Origin: Holophagales bacterium UBA2201
Lineage (GTDB): Bacteria; Acidobacteriota; Thermoanaerobaculia; UBA2201
Direction of reading: 5' to 3'
Assembly: GCA_002327305.1 (NCBI GenBank)
Contig: DCUZ01000002.1
Span: forward strand, 1-55,633
DNA length: 55,633 nt
Part shown: in pieces, positions 1 through 7,668 of the stretch
Numbering within the stretch: the stretch's first letter is position 1
Layout of the letters: each line of letters starts with the position of its first letter
Notes under the pieces: model-generated
Databases searched by the model: none
Seen by the model: only the letters and a program-made list of their open reading frames with translations
Told to the model about the DNA's origin: nothing
Program-made: the position numbers and the translations under genes

Positions 1-1308
1 TACCAGATCCAGACCAAGTTCCGCGACGAGATCCGCCCCCGGTTCGGCCTCATGCGCGGGCGCGAGTTCTCGATGAAGGACGCCTATTCCTTCCACGCCA
101 CACCGGAGTCGCTCGACGAGGTCTATTGGAGGATCCACGGGGCCTATTGCCGCATTTTCGAGCGGTGCGAACTGCAGTACACCCTCGTGGAGGCCGACAC
201 CGGCAATATCGGCGGGTCGCAGTCCCACGAATTCATGGTCCTGGCGCAGACGGGCGAGGACGTCGTCTTCCGGTGCGCCGGGTGCGGCTACGGGGCCAAC
301 GCCGAGAAGGCCGCCTCGAACCTGGCTGTTCCCACCATCACCGACGAGAAGCCCAAGGCGCTGGAGAAAGTCGCCACGCCGGGGGTCCGGACGGTGGAGG
401 AGGTGGCCGCCTTCCTGGGCGTGGAGCCCCGACGCATCATCAAGACCCTCCTGTACGAGACCGACAAGGAATTCGCCGCCGTCCTCATCCGCGGCGACCT
501 GGAGGTCAACGAGGTGAAGCTCAAGAACGCCCTCGACGCCCAGCACCTGGCGCTGGCCACCGAGGCCAAGATCGAGAAGCTCACCGGCGCCCCCCAGGGG
601 TTCTCCGGCCCCGTGGGGCTGAAAGGGGCCCGGCTCCTGGCCGACGAGTCGGTCCGCGGCATGGTCAACGCCGTCGCCGGCGCCAACGCGGCCGACGCGC
701 ACCATGTCGGCGTCAACCCGGGGCGGGACTTCGAATGGCCCCCCATCGCCGACCTGCGCCTCGCCCGTGACGGCGAGCCGTGCGCCCAATGCGGTCGGCC
801 CCTGGCCCAGTACCGCGGCATTGAGGTGGGGCACATCTTCAAACTGGGGACGAAATACTCCGAGCCCATGAAATGCGTCTTCCTCGACGACAAGGGCCAG
901 GCGCATCCCATGATCATGGGATGCTACGGCTTGGGGATGGGGCGCACGGTGGCCGCGGCCATCGAGCAGAACCACGACGAGAAGGGGATCGTGTGGCCCA
1001 GGCCCCTGGCCCCGTTCCTGGTGGACGTCATCGCCACCAATCCCGACGACGCGGAGGTCCGGACGGCCGCCGAGACGGTCTACTCCGGATTGATGGCCAG
1101 GGGGGTGGAGGCCATCTACGACGACCGCGGGGAGAGGGCCGGAGTCAAGTTCAAGGACGCCGAACTCATCGGCTTCCCCCTGCAGGTGATCGCGGGGGCG
1201 AAGAAGGTGAAGGAGGGGAAGGTTGAACTGGCCGACCGCCGGAGCGGGGAAAAAACCGACGTGGAGGTGTCCCATGCCGTGGAAACCGTGGCTGCTCGCC
1301 TGTCTTAG
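1..1308 (+). CDS. proS: Prolyl-tRNA synthetase, 3' part (5' end outside window)
   Basis: Charges tRNA-Pro with proline in the cytoplasm. The frame is already open at base 1 (first codons TAC CAG ATC), so the N-terminus and class II motif 1 lie upstream of the window. The visible part runs through MRGREFSMKDAYSFH, characteristic of the ProRS catalytic core. A long YbaK-like editing insertion follows (EVAAFLGVEPRRIIKTLLY to the GVNPGRDF region), marking the bacterial-type enzyme. Motif 3 is GLGMGRTVAAAIEQNHDE, and the C-terminal anticodon-binding domain is complete. The gene overlaps the next gene, a lipoprotein, by about 35 bases. No defects are visible. Identification is firm. Confidence 0.96.
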   Translation, partial: YQIQTKFRDEIRPRFGLMRGREFSMKDAYSFHATPESLDEVYWRIHGAYCRIFERCELQYTLVEADTGNIGGSQSHEFMVLAQTGEDVVFRCAGCGYGANAEKAASNLAVPTITDEKPKALEKVATPGVRTVEEVAAFLGVEPRRIIKTLLYETDKEFAAVLIRGDLEVNEVKLKNALDAQHLALATEAKIEKLTGAPQGFSGPVGLKGARLLADESVRGMVNAVAGANAADAHHVGVNPGRDFEWPPIADLRLARDGEPCAQCGRPLAQYRGIEVGHIFKLGTKYSEPMKCVFLDDKGQAHPMIMGCYGLGMGRTVAAAIEQNHDEKGIVWPRPLAPFLVDVIATNPDDAEVRTAAETVYSGLMARGVEAIYDDRGERAGVKFKDAELIGFPLQVIAGAKKVKEGKVELADRRSGEKTDVEVSHAVETVAARLS

Positions 1309-1708
1309 CGCCCTCCTGCTCTCCTGCGCCTCCGCTTCCGAACCGCTCCTGACGGTTTCTTTGGCGAGCGGGGGGCCACAGCTCAAGCGGGCCGCGGAGA
1401 TCCGGGGGAGGGAGTACACGGTGACGGTGACCCACATCGGGCTGGACAAGGTCCCGTCGGTGCGCACGCGTTCGGGGACCATGGACAAGACGGAGTACCG
1501 GCGCCTGTTGGAGCGGCTCGACCCTCTGGACCTGGCCTCCTATCAGGACCTGTACACCCCGCGCGACGTCCAGAGCCTGGGGGGGATCATCACCCTCAGC
1601 ATCACTTACAAAGGGGTCTCCAAGAGCGTCACGGTGGTGGGCCTGCCCCCCCCCGAGTTGGACCCGCTCCTCTCCCCCCTCCTCCCCTGGCTCGACCGGC
1701 TGTACTGA
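1274..1708 (+). CDS. Small lipoprotein of unknown function
   Basis: 144 aa. The start chosen is the ATG at 1274, because GGAGGT lies just upstream and the protein then opens with a lipoprotein signal: MPWKPW, a hydrophobic stretch, then the lipobox LLSC with Cys at residue 18. The mature part is short, with no enzymatic motif I recognise. It begins inside the 3' end of proS, so it is probably cotranscribed with it. The next gene is convergent with a 20-base gap. Expected location: periplasmic face of a membrane. No function is proposed. Confidence 0.72.
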   Translation: MPWKPWLLACLSALLLSCASASEPLLTVSLASGGPQLKRAAEIRGREYTVTVTHIGLDKVPSVRTRSGTMDKTEYRRLLERLDPLDLASYQDLYTPRDVQSLGGIITLSITYKGVSKSVTVVGLPPPELDPLLSPLLPWLDRLY

Positions 1709-1728
1709 ACCGCCCGGCGGCGGGCCGG

Positions 1729-3186
1729 TCAGAACACCAGCGGGACGAGGACGAAGGCCGCCAGGGTGATGAGGGCGGTGGAGACGAGATTGAGCAGGAA
1801 CCCGGTGCGGACCATCCGGGCCACCGTCAGGTGGCCGGAGGCGAAGACGACGGCGTTCGGCGGGGTGGCCACGGGGAGCATGAAGGCGCACGAGGCGGCG
1901 AGGGTGACGGGCATCAGGTAGAGGGCCGGTTCGGTCCCCGCCGGGATGAGGGCGGCGAAGACGGGGAGGAGGGTGGCGGTGACGGCGGTGTTGGAGGTCA
2001 ATTCCGTCAGGAAATTCATCATCAGGGCCATCCCGAAGACGGTCAGGAGCGGCGGCAGGGTCGTCAGCCCCCCGGCCTGCGTCCCGAACCAGGCGGCCAG
2101 CCCGCTCTTCTGGAACGCATCCGCCAGGGCGAATCCGCCGCCGAACAGGATGAGGACCCCCCAGGGCACTTTGGATTCGGCCTCCCTCCAGCGCAGGAGG
2201 GGGGTCCCGCCGATCCGGAGGATGAACAGGGCCAGCGCGGCGAGGACGGCCACCGAGGCGTCGCCCACCATCCGGGGATCCGGCAGAAGGCCGCTCCAGC
2301 CGGGCAGGTGGAGGCCCCCCAGGTCGAGGGGGGAGCGGAACACCCACAGGAAAACGGTGCAGGCGGCCACGGCCAGGACGGCCCATTCCTGGCGGGACAG
2401 CCTCCCGAGGGCGCGGTATTCCTCCCTCAGGGGTTCCGCCACGTCCAGGTGCGGCCGGCGGCGCAGGAAGGGGACCTCCCCCCCGAATGCCAGGAGGACG
2501 GCCCACGCCGCGGGGAGGAGCAGGAGGGCCAGCGGCCCCCCCACCAGCATCCACTGAAGGAACGAGACCGTCGCCTCGGGGCCGTAGGTCCGGGGGAGGA
2601 AGCCGGAGAAGATGGCGTTGGGGGGGCTCCCGATGAGGGTGGCCATCCCGCCGATGGAGGCGCCGTAAGCCACCGCCAGCAGGAGCATGGTGGTGAACGA
2701 GCGTCCCTGGGCCTCGGGCAGGCGCTCCCGGGCCACCGCCGAGACGCTGAGGGCGATGGGAAGCATCATGAGGGCCGTGGCGGTGTTGGAGACCAGCATG
2801 GAAAGGAGGGCCGTGGCGGAGAGGAACCCCAGGAGGGTGAGCGCCAGACGGCCCCGGGCCAGGAGGAGGACCTGGAGGGCGACGCGGCGGTGGAGGTTCC
2901 ATCGCTCCACCCCGGCGGCGAGGATGAACCCCCCCAGGAAGAGGAAAACCGTGGCGTCGCCGTAATTGCGGGCCACCTCGGTGACGGGAACCACCTGGAG
3001 GAGGGGGAACAGGACCAGGGGGACGAGGGCGGTGGCGGACAGCGGGAGGGCCTCCGTGATCCACCACGCGGCCATCAGGACCGCCGCCGCGAGGGTGGCG
3101 CGCGCGGGGTAAGCGAGGGACGGGAAGGGGAGGACCGCCACCGCAGCCGCGGCAAGGGCTCCGAGCCAGAAACCGAACCGCTTCAT
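1729..3186 (-). CDS. DASS/SLC13-family anion:sodium symporter
   Basis: Inner-membrane symporter for dicarboxylates, sulfate or a related anion. About 485 aa, almost wholly hydrophobic, with more than ten predicted membrane segments. Two SNT motifs, diagnostic of the family's Na+/substrate sites, are visible: LVSNTATALMM in the first half and ELTSNTAVTATLL in the second. Both halves carry the expected pseudo-symmetric pattern. Start: an in-frame ATG at 3186 is taken, but GTG at 3192 sits exactly six bases after a TATCAT -10 element and may be a leaderless start; TTG at 3210 is less likely. Substrate cannot be told from sequence. Confidence 0.88.
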   Translation of the reverse strand: MKRFGFWLGALAAAAVAVLPFPSLAYPARATLAAAVLMAAWWITEALPLSATALVPLVLFPLLQVVPVTEVARNYGDATVFLFLGGFILAAGVERWNLHRRVALQVLLLARGRLALTLLGFLSATALLSMLVSNTATALMMLPIALSVSAVARERLPEAQGRSFTTMLLLAVAYGASIGGMATLIGSPPNAIFSGFLPRTYGPEATVSFLQWMLVGGPLALLLLPAAWAVLLAFGGEVPFLRRRPHLDVAEPLREEYRALGRLSRQEWAVLAVAACTVFLWVFRSPLDLGGLHLPGWSGLLPDPRMVGDASVAVLAALALFILRIGGTPLLRWREAESKVPWGVLILFGGGFALADAFQKSGLAAWFGTQAGGLTTLPPLLTVFGMALMMNFLTELTSNTAVTATLLPVFAALIPAGTEPALYLMPVTLAASCAFMLPVATPPNAVVFASGHLTVARMVRTGFLLNLVSTALITLAAFVLVPLVF

Positions 3187-3198
3187 TTCCACGGGGGC

Positions 3199-3204
3199 AT
3201 GATA
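3199..3204 (-). promoter_or_regulatory. -10 element of the DASS gene (leaderless arrangement)
   Basis: On the minus strand TATCAT is followed by six bases and then an in-frame GTG at 3192. No good -35 is seen at 17 bp. The spacing matches the promoters of the peptidase gene (5415) and the TerC gene (15331). Confidence 0.5.
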
Positions 3205-3334
3205 CCGCAAAGACCGGTCAACGTTGCAAGTTCGAAATGTAACGGTGCCCCCGTCCTCCCCGAAGAATCGGGACGCGGAATCGCGGGTCGGCGATGGCGG
3301 CGGCGAACCCGAGGGCGATGCCGATATTCAAATC

Positions 3335-3363
3335 CCGGCGGGCGACCCGGCGGGTCGCCCCTA
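3335..3363 (-). repeat. Dispersed GC-rich palindrome (copy 1), overlaps crotonase stop
   Basis: On the minus strand, TAGGGGCG, an 11-base GC-rich centre, then CGCCCGCCGGG. GGGCGACCC pairs with GGGTCGCCC around a three-base loop. The crotonase stop codon TAG is the first three bases of the repeat. A second copy with the same outer consensus lies at 27806-27834. It may act as a weak terminator, although the T-run is poor. Confidence 0.6.
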
Positions 3364-4140
3364 TTTTCCTTTGAACTCCGCCTTCCTCTTCTCCATGAAC
3401 GCCCGGGTCCCTTCCCTCAGGTCGGCGGTGGCGAAGAGGGCGGCGAAGGCCTCGGCCTCGGTCTCCAGCGCCTCGTCCAGCGGCTGGTCCAGCCCGGCGT
3501 TGACCACCGCGATGGCGGCCTTGAGGGCCAGGGGGCCCCTCTCAAGCATGGAGTCGAGCATGGCGCGGGCGGCGGTCATCAGGTCGGCGGGTTCCACGAC
3601 GGCGTTGGCCAGGCCGATGCGGTGGGCTTCCGTCCCGTCCACCATCCGTCCCGTGAGGAGGAGTTCGAGGGCGCGCCCCTTCCCGACGAGGCGGGGGAGG
3701 CGTTGGGTGGCGCCGTATCCTGGGATGACGCCGAGGGAGACCTCGGGGGTGCCGAACCTGGCCCTGGTCGAGGCGACGCGCACATGGCACGCCAGGGCCA
3801 GCTCGCACCCGCCCCCGAGGGCGAAGCCGTTGACCGCGGCGATGACCGGTTTGGGGAACCGCTCGATGCGCCCGAACACCTGCTGGCCGCGGCGGGAAAG
3901 GGCCAGGGCCTGCTCGGGGGTGAAATCGGCGAACTCCTTGATGTCGGCTCCGGCGACGAAGGCCTTCTCCCCGGCGCCGGTGAGGATGATCCCGCCAATG
4001 GAGGGATCGCCCTCGGCCCGGGCGAACCAGTCATCGAGGGCGTCGAAGACCTCCTTGTTGAGGGCGTTCAACGCCTGCGGCCGGTTGACGGAGAGGATGA
4101 CGGCACGCGCGTCGCGCTGCAGGGTCAGGACTTCGCTCAT
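3361..4140 (-). CDS. Enoyl-CoA hydratase/isomerase (crotonase family)
   Basis: Hydrates 2-enoyl-CoA to 3-hydroxyacyl-CoA, most likely in fatty-acid or amino-acid degradation; cytoplasmic. 259 aa, normal family length. The oxyanion-hole region AGADIKEF and the segment NGFALGGGCELALAC are present. Both active-site glutamates of the hydratase subgroup are visible: one in GGGCELA, one in FGTPEVSLGVIPG. The start follows a strong AGGAGG, 18 bases after the stop of the upstream secreted peptidase, so the two are an operon. The pairing of a lipid enzyme with an exported protease is odd. Exact substrate unknown. Confidence 0.93.
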   Translation of the reverse strand: MSEVLTLQRDARAVILSVNRPQALNALNKEVFDALDDWFARAEGDPSIGGIILTGAGEKAFVAGADIKEFADFTPEQALALSRRGQQVFGRIERFPKPVIAAVNGFALGGGCELALACHVRVASTRARFGTPEVSLGVIPGYGATQRLPRLVGKGRALELLLTGRMVDGTEAHRIGLANAVVEPADLMTAARAMLDSMLERGPLALKAAIAVVNAGLDQPLDEALETEAEAFAALFATADLREGTRAFMEKRKAEFKGK

Positions 4141-4158
4141 GGCATTCCTCCTTCGGGC

Positions 4159-5415
4159 TCAGGGCCGGACCCGGTCGGCCGAACAGCGGATGGGCTTGAC
4201 CTCGATCCGGTACCGGTGGGCGGGGTCGTAGCCGAAGACCCCGTCCACCTTGAGGGTGTAGTCGGTCGGGGCCCCGGGGGTGACGAAGAGGCAGGAGACC
4301 GTGGTGTCCATCTGGCAGTCGTCGTTGGAGGCGAGACGCTTGGTTCCGGCGGCGTCGTAGAGCTCGATGACCGTGTCGGCCTCCGAAAGGAAATTGAAGG
4401 TGTAGATCTGGTAGGTGCACTCCGGTCCGAGGCGGAAGGCGAACCAGTCGGGATCGGCGGCGAGGGTGTGGTCCTGCGGCACGCCGATCTCCAGCGGCGT
4501 GGCCGAGGCGGGGTCGTTGTTGGGCTCGTAGGCGTCCTCCCCGCCGGTTTCCTGGTACAGGATATAAGCGGCGGCGTAGCCCATGTCCAGGACGCCGTAC
4601 CCCACCCAGGCGTAACCCTCCTCGCCCCAATCGGTCCCCCAGGAGTTCTTGATCCGCCAGGCGCCCCCGGGACCCTTGGCGTCGTCCCACCCGACGATGG
4701 TGATGCCGTGGTTGATCTCTCCCTCCTCGTCGAGGGTGAAGACCCCGGATTTGTAGAAGCTGAAGGCCCTGCTCGCGTGGAGGGCCCCGGCCACCGGGCC
4801 GTAGAGGAGGATGGCCGTCTTGATCTGCTCGACCGTGGGCATGTCCCACGGGGAGGCGTAGCCCCAGCCGGCGATCCGGTGGGGGTGGTCGCAGTTGGCC
4901 TGGCAGGCGACGTCCGCGGCCTTGTAGGGCTGGCACGACTCCAATGCCGCCCCCGGCTCGACCAGCATGTCGAAGGCCCACCATCCTCCGTCGCAACCCC
5001 ATCCCCAGGGGTTGCAGGAGACCAGCGCCTGCTCGGAGAGGTTCGCCTCGGGGCCGCCGGCGATGAGGATGGCGGCCTCCAGGGGGCCGATGGTGGCGAA
5101 GGCCCAGCACGCCCCGCAATTGCGCTGGTTGGCCACCGCCGAGACCTTGCCCTGCTCCGCCCAGTTCCACAGCCCGGGCAGGTCGAAGAAGGTGGGCAGG
5201 GGACGGTGACGGGCGGCGGGGTTGAAGTCCCGGGGGACGCGGAGGCCCGCCAGGTTTTCCACGCCCAGGCGGGAGGCCTCCGTGGGGCCCACCGTGAACG
5301 GCAGGTCCCGGTCCTGGACAAGGCGCTGGAGGCGCTCCAGCTCCCCGCCGTCCGGGGGGGACGCGAGGAGGGGAAGGGCGACGATGAGGAGTCCGATCAT
5401 GAGCAACGGTTTCAT
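4159..5415 (-). CDS. Secreted papain-like (C1A) cysteine peptidase with C-terminal PPC-like domain
   Basis: 418 aa from ATG 5415, which opens with a signal peptide (MKPLLMIGLLIVALPLLAS). A propeptide-like stretch precedes the catalytic domain. Active-site residues are Cys103 in NCGACWAF, His236 in NHGITIVGWD and Asn257 in IKNSWGTDWG; the oxyanion-hole Gln is in ANQRNCG. The Cys-rich patterns GCDGG and NSWG are typical of C1A. The last hundred residues begin DAYEPNNDPASATPL and include DPDWFAF, a bacterial pre-peptidase C-terminal (PPC) domain often removed after export. A longer frame from 5487 would lose the signal peptide and is rejected. It precedes the crotonase gene in an operon. Confidence 0.93.
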   Translation of the reverse strand: MKPLLMIGLLIVALPLLASPPDGGELERLQRLVQDRDLPFTVGPTEASRLGVENLAGLRVPRDFNPAARHRPLPTFFDLPGLWNWAEQGKVSAVANQRNCGACWAFATIGPLEAAILIAGGPEANLSEQALVSCNPWGWGCDGGWWAFDMLVEPGAALESCQPYKAADVACQANCDHPHRIAGWGYASPWDMPTVEQIKTAILLYGPVAGALHASRAFSFYKSGVFTLDEEGEINHGITIVGWDDAKGPGGAWRIKNSWGTDWGEEGYAWVGYGVLDMGYAAAYILYQETGGEDAYEPNNDPASATPLEIGVPQDHTLAADPDWFAFRLGPECTYQIYTFNFLSEADTVIELYDAAGTKRLASNDDCQMDTTVSCLFVTPGAPTDYTLKVDGVFGYDPAHRYRIEVKPIRCSADRVRP

Positions 5416-5421
5416 GCGGGT

Positions 5422-5450
5422 ATGATACCGAATTTCCGTGTTGAGGGCAA
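5422..5450 (-). promoter_or_regulatory. Promoter of the peptidase-crotonase operon
   Basis: Minus strand: TTGCCC (5450-5445), 17-bp spacer, TATCAT (5427-5422), then six bases to the ATG at 5415, predicting transcription from the start codon itself. Its -35 overlaps the -35 of the divergent metG promoter. Confidence 0.6.
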
Positions 5451-5469
5451 GGCGGTTTTGTGGGACAAT
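5441..5469 (+). promoter_or_regulatory. Promoter of metG
   Basis: TTGAGG (5441-5446), 17-bp spacer, GACAAT (5464-5469). It is divergent from, and shares -35 bases with, the peptidase promoter. A normal ribosome binding site (AAGGAG) precedes the ATG at 5505. Confidence 0.55.
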
Positions 5470-5504
5470 GTCAAATCGCACGCACACCAGGAAGGAGCTC
5501 CCCC

Positions 5505-7574
5505 ATGAGCAGGAAGATCGTCGTCACCGCCGCCCTCCCCTACGCCAACGGCCCCATCCACCTGGGGCACCTGGTGGAGTACATCCAGACCGACATTTAT
5601 GTGCGGTTCCTGAAGCTGAAGGGGCTCGACGCCATCTACATCTGCGCCGACGACACCCACGGCGCCCCCATCGAGATCAACGCCCGCAAGCAGGGGATCA
5701 CCCCGGAGCAGCTCATCGCCCGGTCGTACGAGGAGCACCGGCGCGACTTCGCCGGCTTTCAGGTGGACTTCGACCACTTCCACTCCACCAACGCCCCCGA
5801 GAACAAGCACTTCGCCGACCTCATTTTCACCCGGCTGAGGGAGAAGGGCGACATCTACCTCAAGGAGATCGAGCTCACCTACTGCCCGCAGTGCGCCCGT
5901 TTCCTCCCGGACCGCTACGTCATGGGGGCCTGCCCCCGGTGCGGGGCGGCCGACCAGTACGGGGACGCCTGCGAATCGTGCAACGCCACCTACGAGACGA
6001 CGGAGCTGAAGAACGCCTACTGCTCGATCTGCAAAACCCCCCCGGTGCGGAAATCGAGCGCCCACTATTTCTTCCGCCTCTCCGCCTACGCCGACTGGCT
6101 CCGCGGATACATCGAGGACAACCCCCATTTCCAGGAGTCCATCAAGGGCTACCTGCTCTACTGGATCAACTCCGGGCTCAAGGATTGGGACATCAGCCGG
6201 GACGCCCCCTACTTCGGGTTCCCCATCGTGGGGGAGACCGACAAATATTACTACGTCTGGCTGGACGCCCCCATCGGGTACATCAGCTCCACCGCGAAAT
6301 TCTGCGCCGACACGGGCCGGGACTTTGCGGAGTATTGGGAGCGGGAGGGGAGCGAGATCGTCCATTTCATCGGGAAGGACATCATCTATTTCCACTTCCT
6401 GTTCTGGCCCGCCGTCCTCAAGGGGGCCGGGTTCAACCTCCCCTCCAAGATCTTCGTCCACGGTTTTCTCACGGTCAACGGGGAGAAGATGTCCAAGTCC
6501 CGCGGCACCTTTTTCACGGCGCGCGACTACCTGGACCGGCTCCCCCCCGACTACCTGCGCTTCTACTACGCCTCCCACCTCTCCGCCGACCCCGGGGACC
6601 TCGACCTGGACTTCAAGCACTTCCAGGACACGGTGAACGGGAAACTGGTGGACAACTTCTGCAATTTCGCCTACCGGGTCTTCCAGTTCACGGTCAAGAA
6701 CCTGGAGGGGAGGGTCCTCCCCGCCGCGCCGCCGCAGGAGGATAAGGTGCGGGACCTGGCCGCCGGGGTCCTGGTGGACTACGAGAGCCGCAATTTCCAC
6801 CACGCCGTCCGGGGACTTCTCGAGATCTCCGACATCGGGAACGGCTTCTTCCAGTTCGCCCAGCCGTGGTCCGTTCTGAAGACGGACCGGGAGGCGACGC
6901 TCAAGATCACCTCCAGCGCCATCGAGCTGATCAAACGGCTCGCCATCCTCTATTCTCCCATCCTCCCGGGCCTTTCGGCGCGGATCTTCGCCACCCTGGG
7001 GCTGGAGAAGGCCGTCCTGGCCGACCTGGAGACGCCGCTGGCCGAGCGGACCCTCGGCCCCTCGGAGCCCCTCCTGGGGCGCGTCCAGGACGTCACCTTC
7101 ACCCCCCCGCACCCCGCCTCGCTGGTGCATCTGCGGGTGGCGCGGGTGGTGGAGGCGGGGCTCCATCCCAAGGCCGACAAATTGCTGGTCCTGAAACTGG
7201 ACGCGGGGGACCACCAGAGGCAGATCGTGGCGGGCATCCGCGCGTGCTACGCCCCCGACGACCTCGTCGGTCGCAAGATCGTCGTCGTGGCCAACCTCAA
7301 GCCCGCGACCCTGCGGGGCGTGGAGAGCCAGGGAATGCTCCTGGCCGCCAGCGAAGGGGAGGTGATCTCCGTTCTGGCTCCCGAGGCCGAGGTGGGGTCG
7401 CGGCTTGCGGTGGGGGGCGTGGAGACGGCCGCCGCCAGGGAGATCGGCATCCAGGATTTCGCCGCCTTCACCATTGAAGCCCGGGAGGGGAAGGTGTTCT
7501 TCAACGGCGAACCCCTGCTGGCCGGCGGCGTCCAGGTTTCCACCGACCGGCCGGTGACGGGAAGGGTCAAATAA
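5505..7574 (+). CDS. metG: Methionyl-tRNA synthetase with C-terminal tRNA-binding domain
   Basis: Charges tRNA-Met in the cytoplasm. 689 aa. The class I signature HLGH is at residues 19-22 and KMSKS at 328-332. A zinc knuckle with CPQC, CPRCG and CESCN lies between them, as in the MetG1 type. The last ~100 residues (LVHLRVARVVEAGLHPKADKLL onward) are the OB-fold tRNA-binding domain that promotes dimerisation. Start ATG 5505 has AAGGAGCT upstream; the open frame extends to 5460 but without a ribosome site. Divergent from the peptidase gene. The stop is followed at once by a heptamer-type hairpin. Confidence 0.97.
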   Translation: MSRKIVVTAALPYANGPIHLGHLVEYIQTDIYVRFLKLKGLDAIYICADDTHGAPIEINARKQGITPEQLIARSYEEHRRDFAGFQVDFDHFHSTNAPENKHFADLIFTRLREKGDIYLKEIELTYCPQCARFLPDRYVMGACPRCGAADQYGDACESCNATYETTELKNAYCSICKTPPVRKSSAHYFFRLSAYADWLRGYIEDNPHFQESIKGYLLYWINSGLKDWDISRDAPYFGFPIVGETDKYYYVWLDAPIGYISSTAKFCADTGRDFAEYWEREGSEIVHFIGKDIIYFHFLFWPAVLKGAGFNLPSKIFVHGFLTVNGEKMSKSRGTFFTARDYLDRLPPDYLRFYYASHLSADPGDLDLDFKHFQDTVNGKLVDNFCNFAYRVFQFTVKNLEGRVLPAAPPQEDKVRDLAAGVLVDYESRNFHHAVRGLLEISDIGNGFFQFAQPWSVLKTDREATLKITSSAIELIKRLAILYSPILPGLSARIFATLGLEKAVLADLETPLAERTLGPSEPLLGRVQDVTFTPPHPASLVHLRVARVVEAGLHPKADKLLVLKLDAGDHQRQIVAGIRACYAPDDLVGRKIVVVANLKPATLRGVESQGMLLAASEGEVISVLAPEAEVGSRLAVGGVETAAAREIGIQDFAAFTIEAREGKVFFNGEPLLAGGVQVSTDRPVTGRVK

Positions 7575-7575
7575 G

Positions 7576-7652
7576 CGAGAGACGTGAGAAAAGAGACGAG
7601 AGACGATCGGATGCCGCTTTTACCGTCTCCCGTCTCTCCTCTCCCTTCTCCC
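7576..7652. repeat. Inverted heptamer-like repeat between metG and the OPT gene
   Basis: A GAGAGAC-type 7-base periodic stretch (about 7577-7605) is mirrored by a CGTCTCC-type stretch (about 7624-7652). AGAGACGAGAGACG (7592-7605) pairs with CGTCTCCCGTCTCT (7624-7637) with one mismatch around an 18-base loop. It fills nearly the whole intergenic gap, could fold in RNA, and has the same layout as the heptamer pair at 31034-31135. Confidence 0.6.
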
Positions 7653-7668
7653 GGCTAAGGAGGGCCGC

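Noticed and set aside
1831..5508. Very long plus-strand open frame (over 1,200 codons) opposite DASS, crotonase and peptidase
   Set aside because: Composition is Gly/Glu/Arg/Gln-rich without domains, and it is antisense to three well-supported genes. Typical shadow frame of GC-rich DNA.
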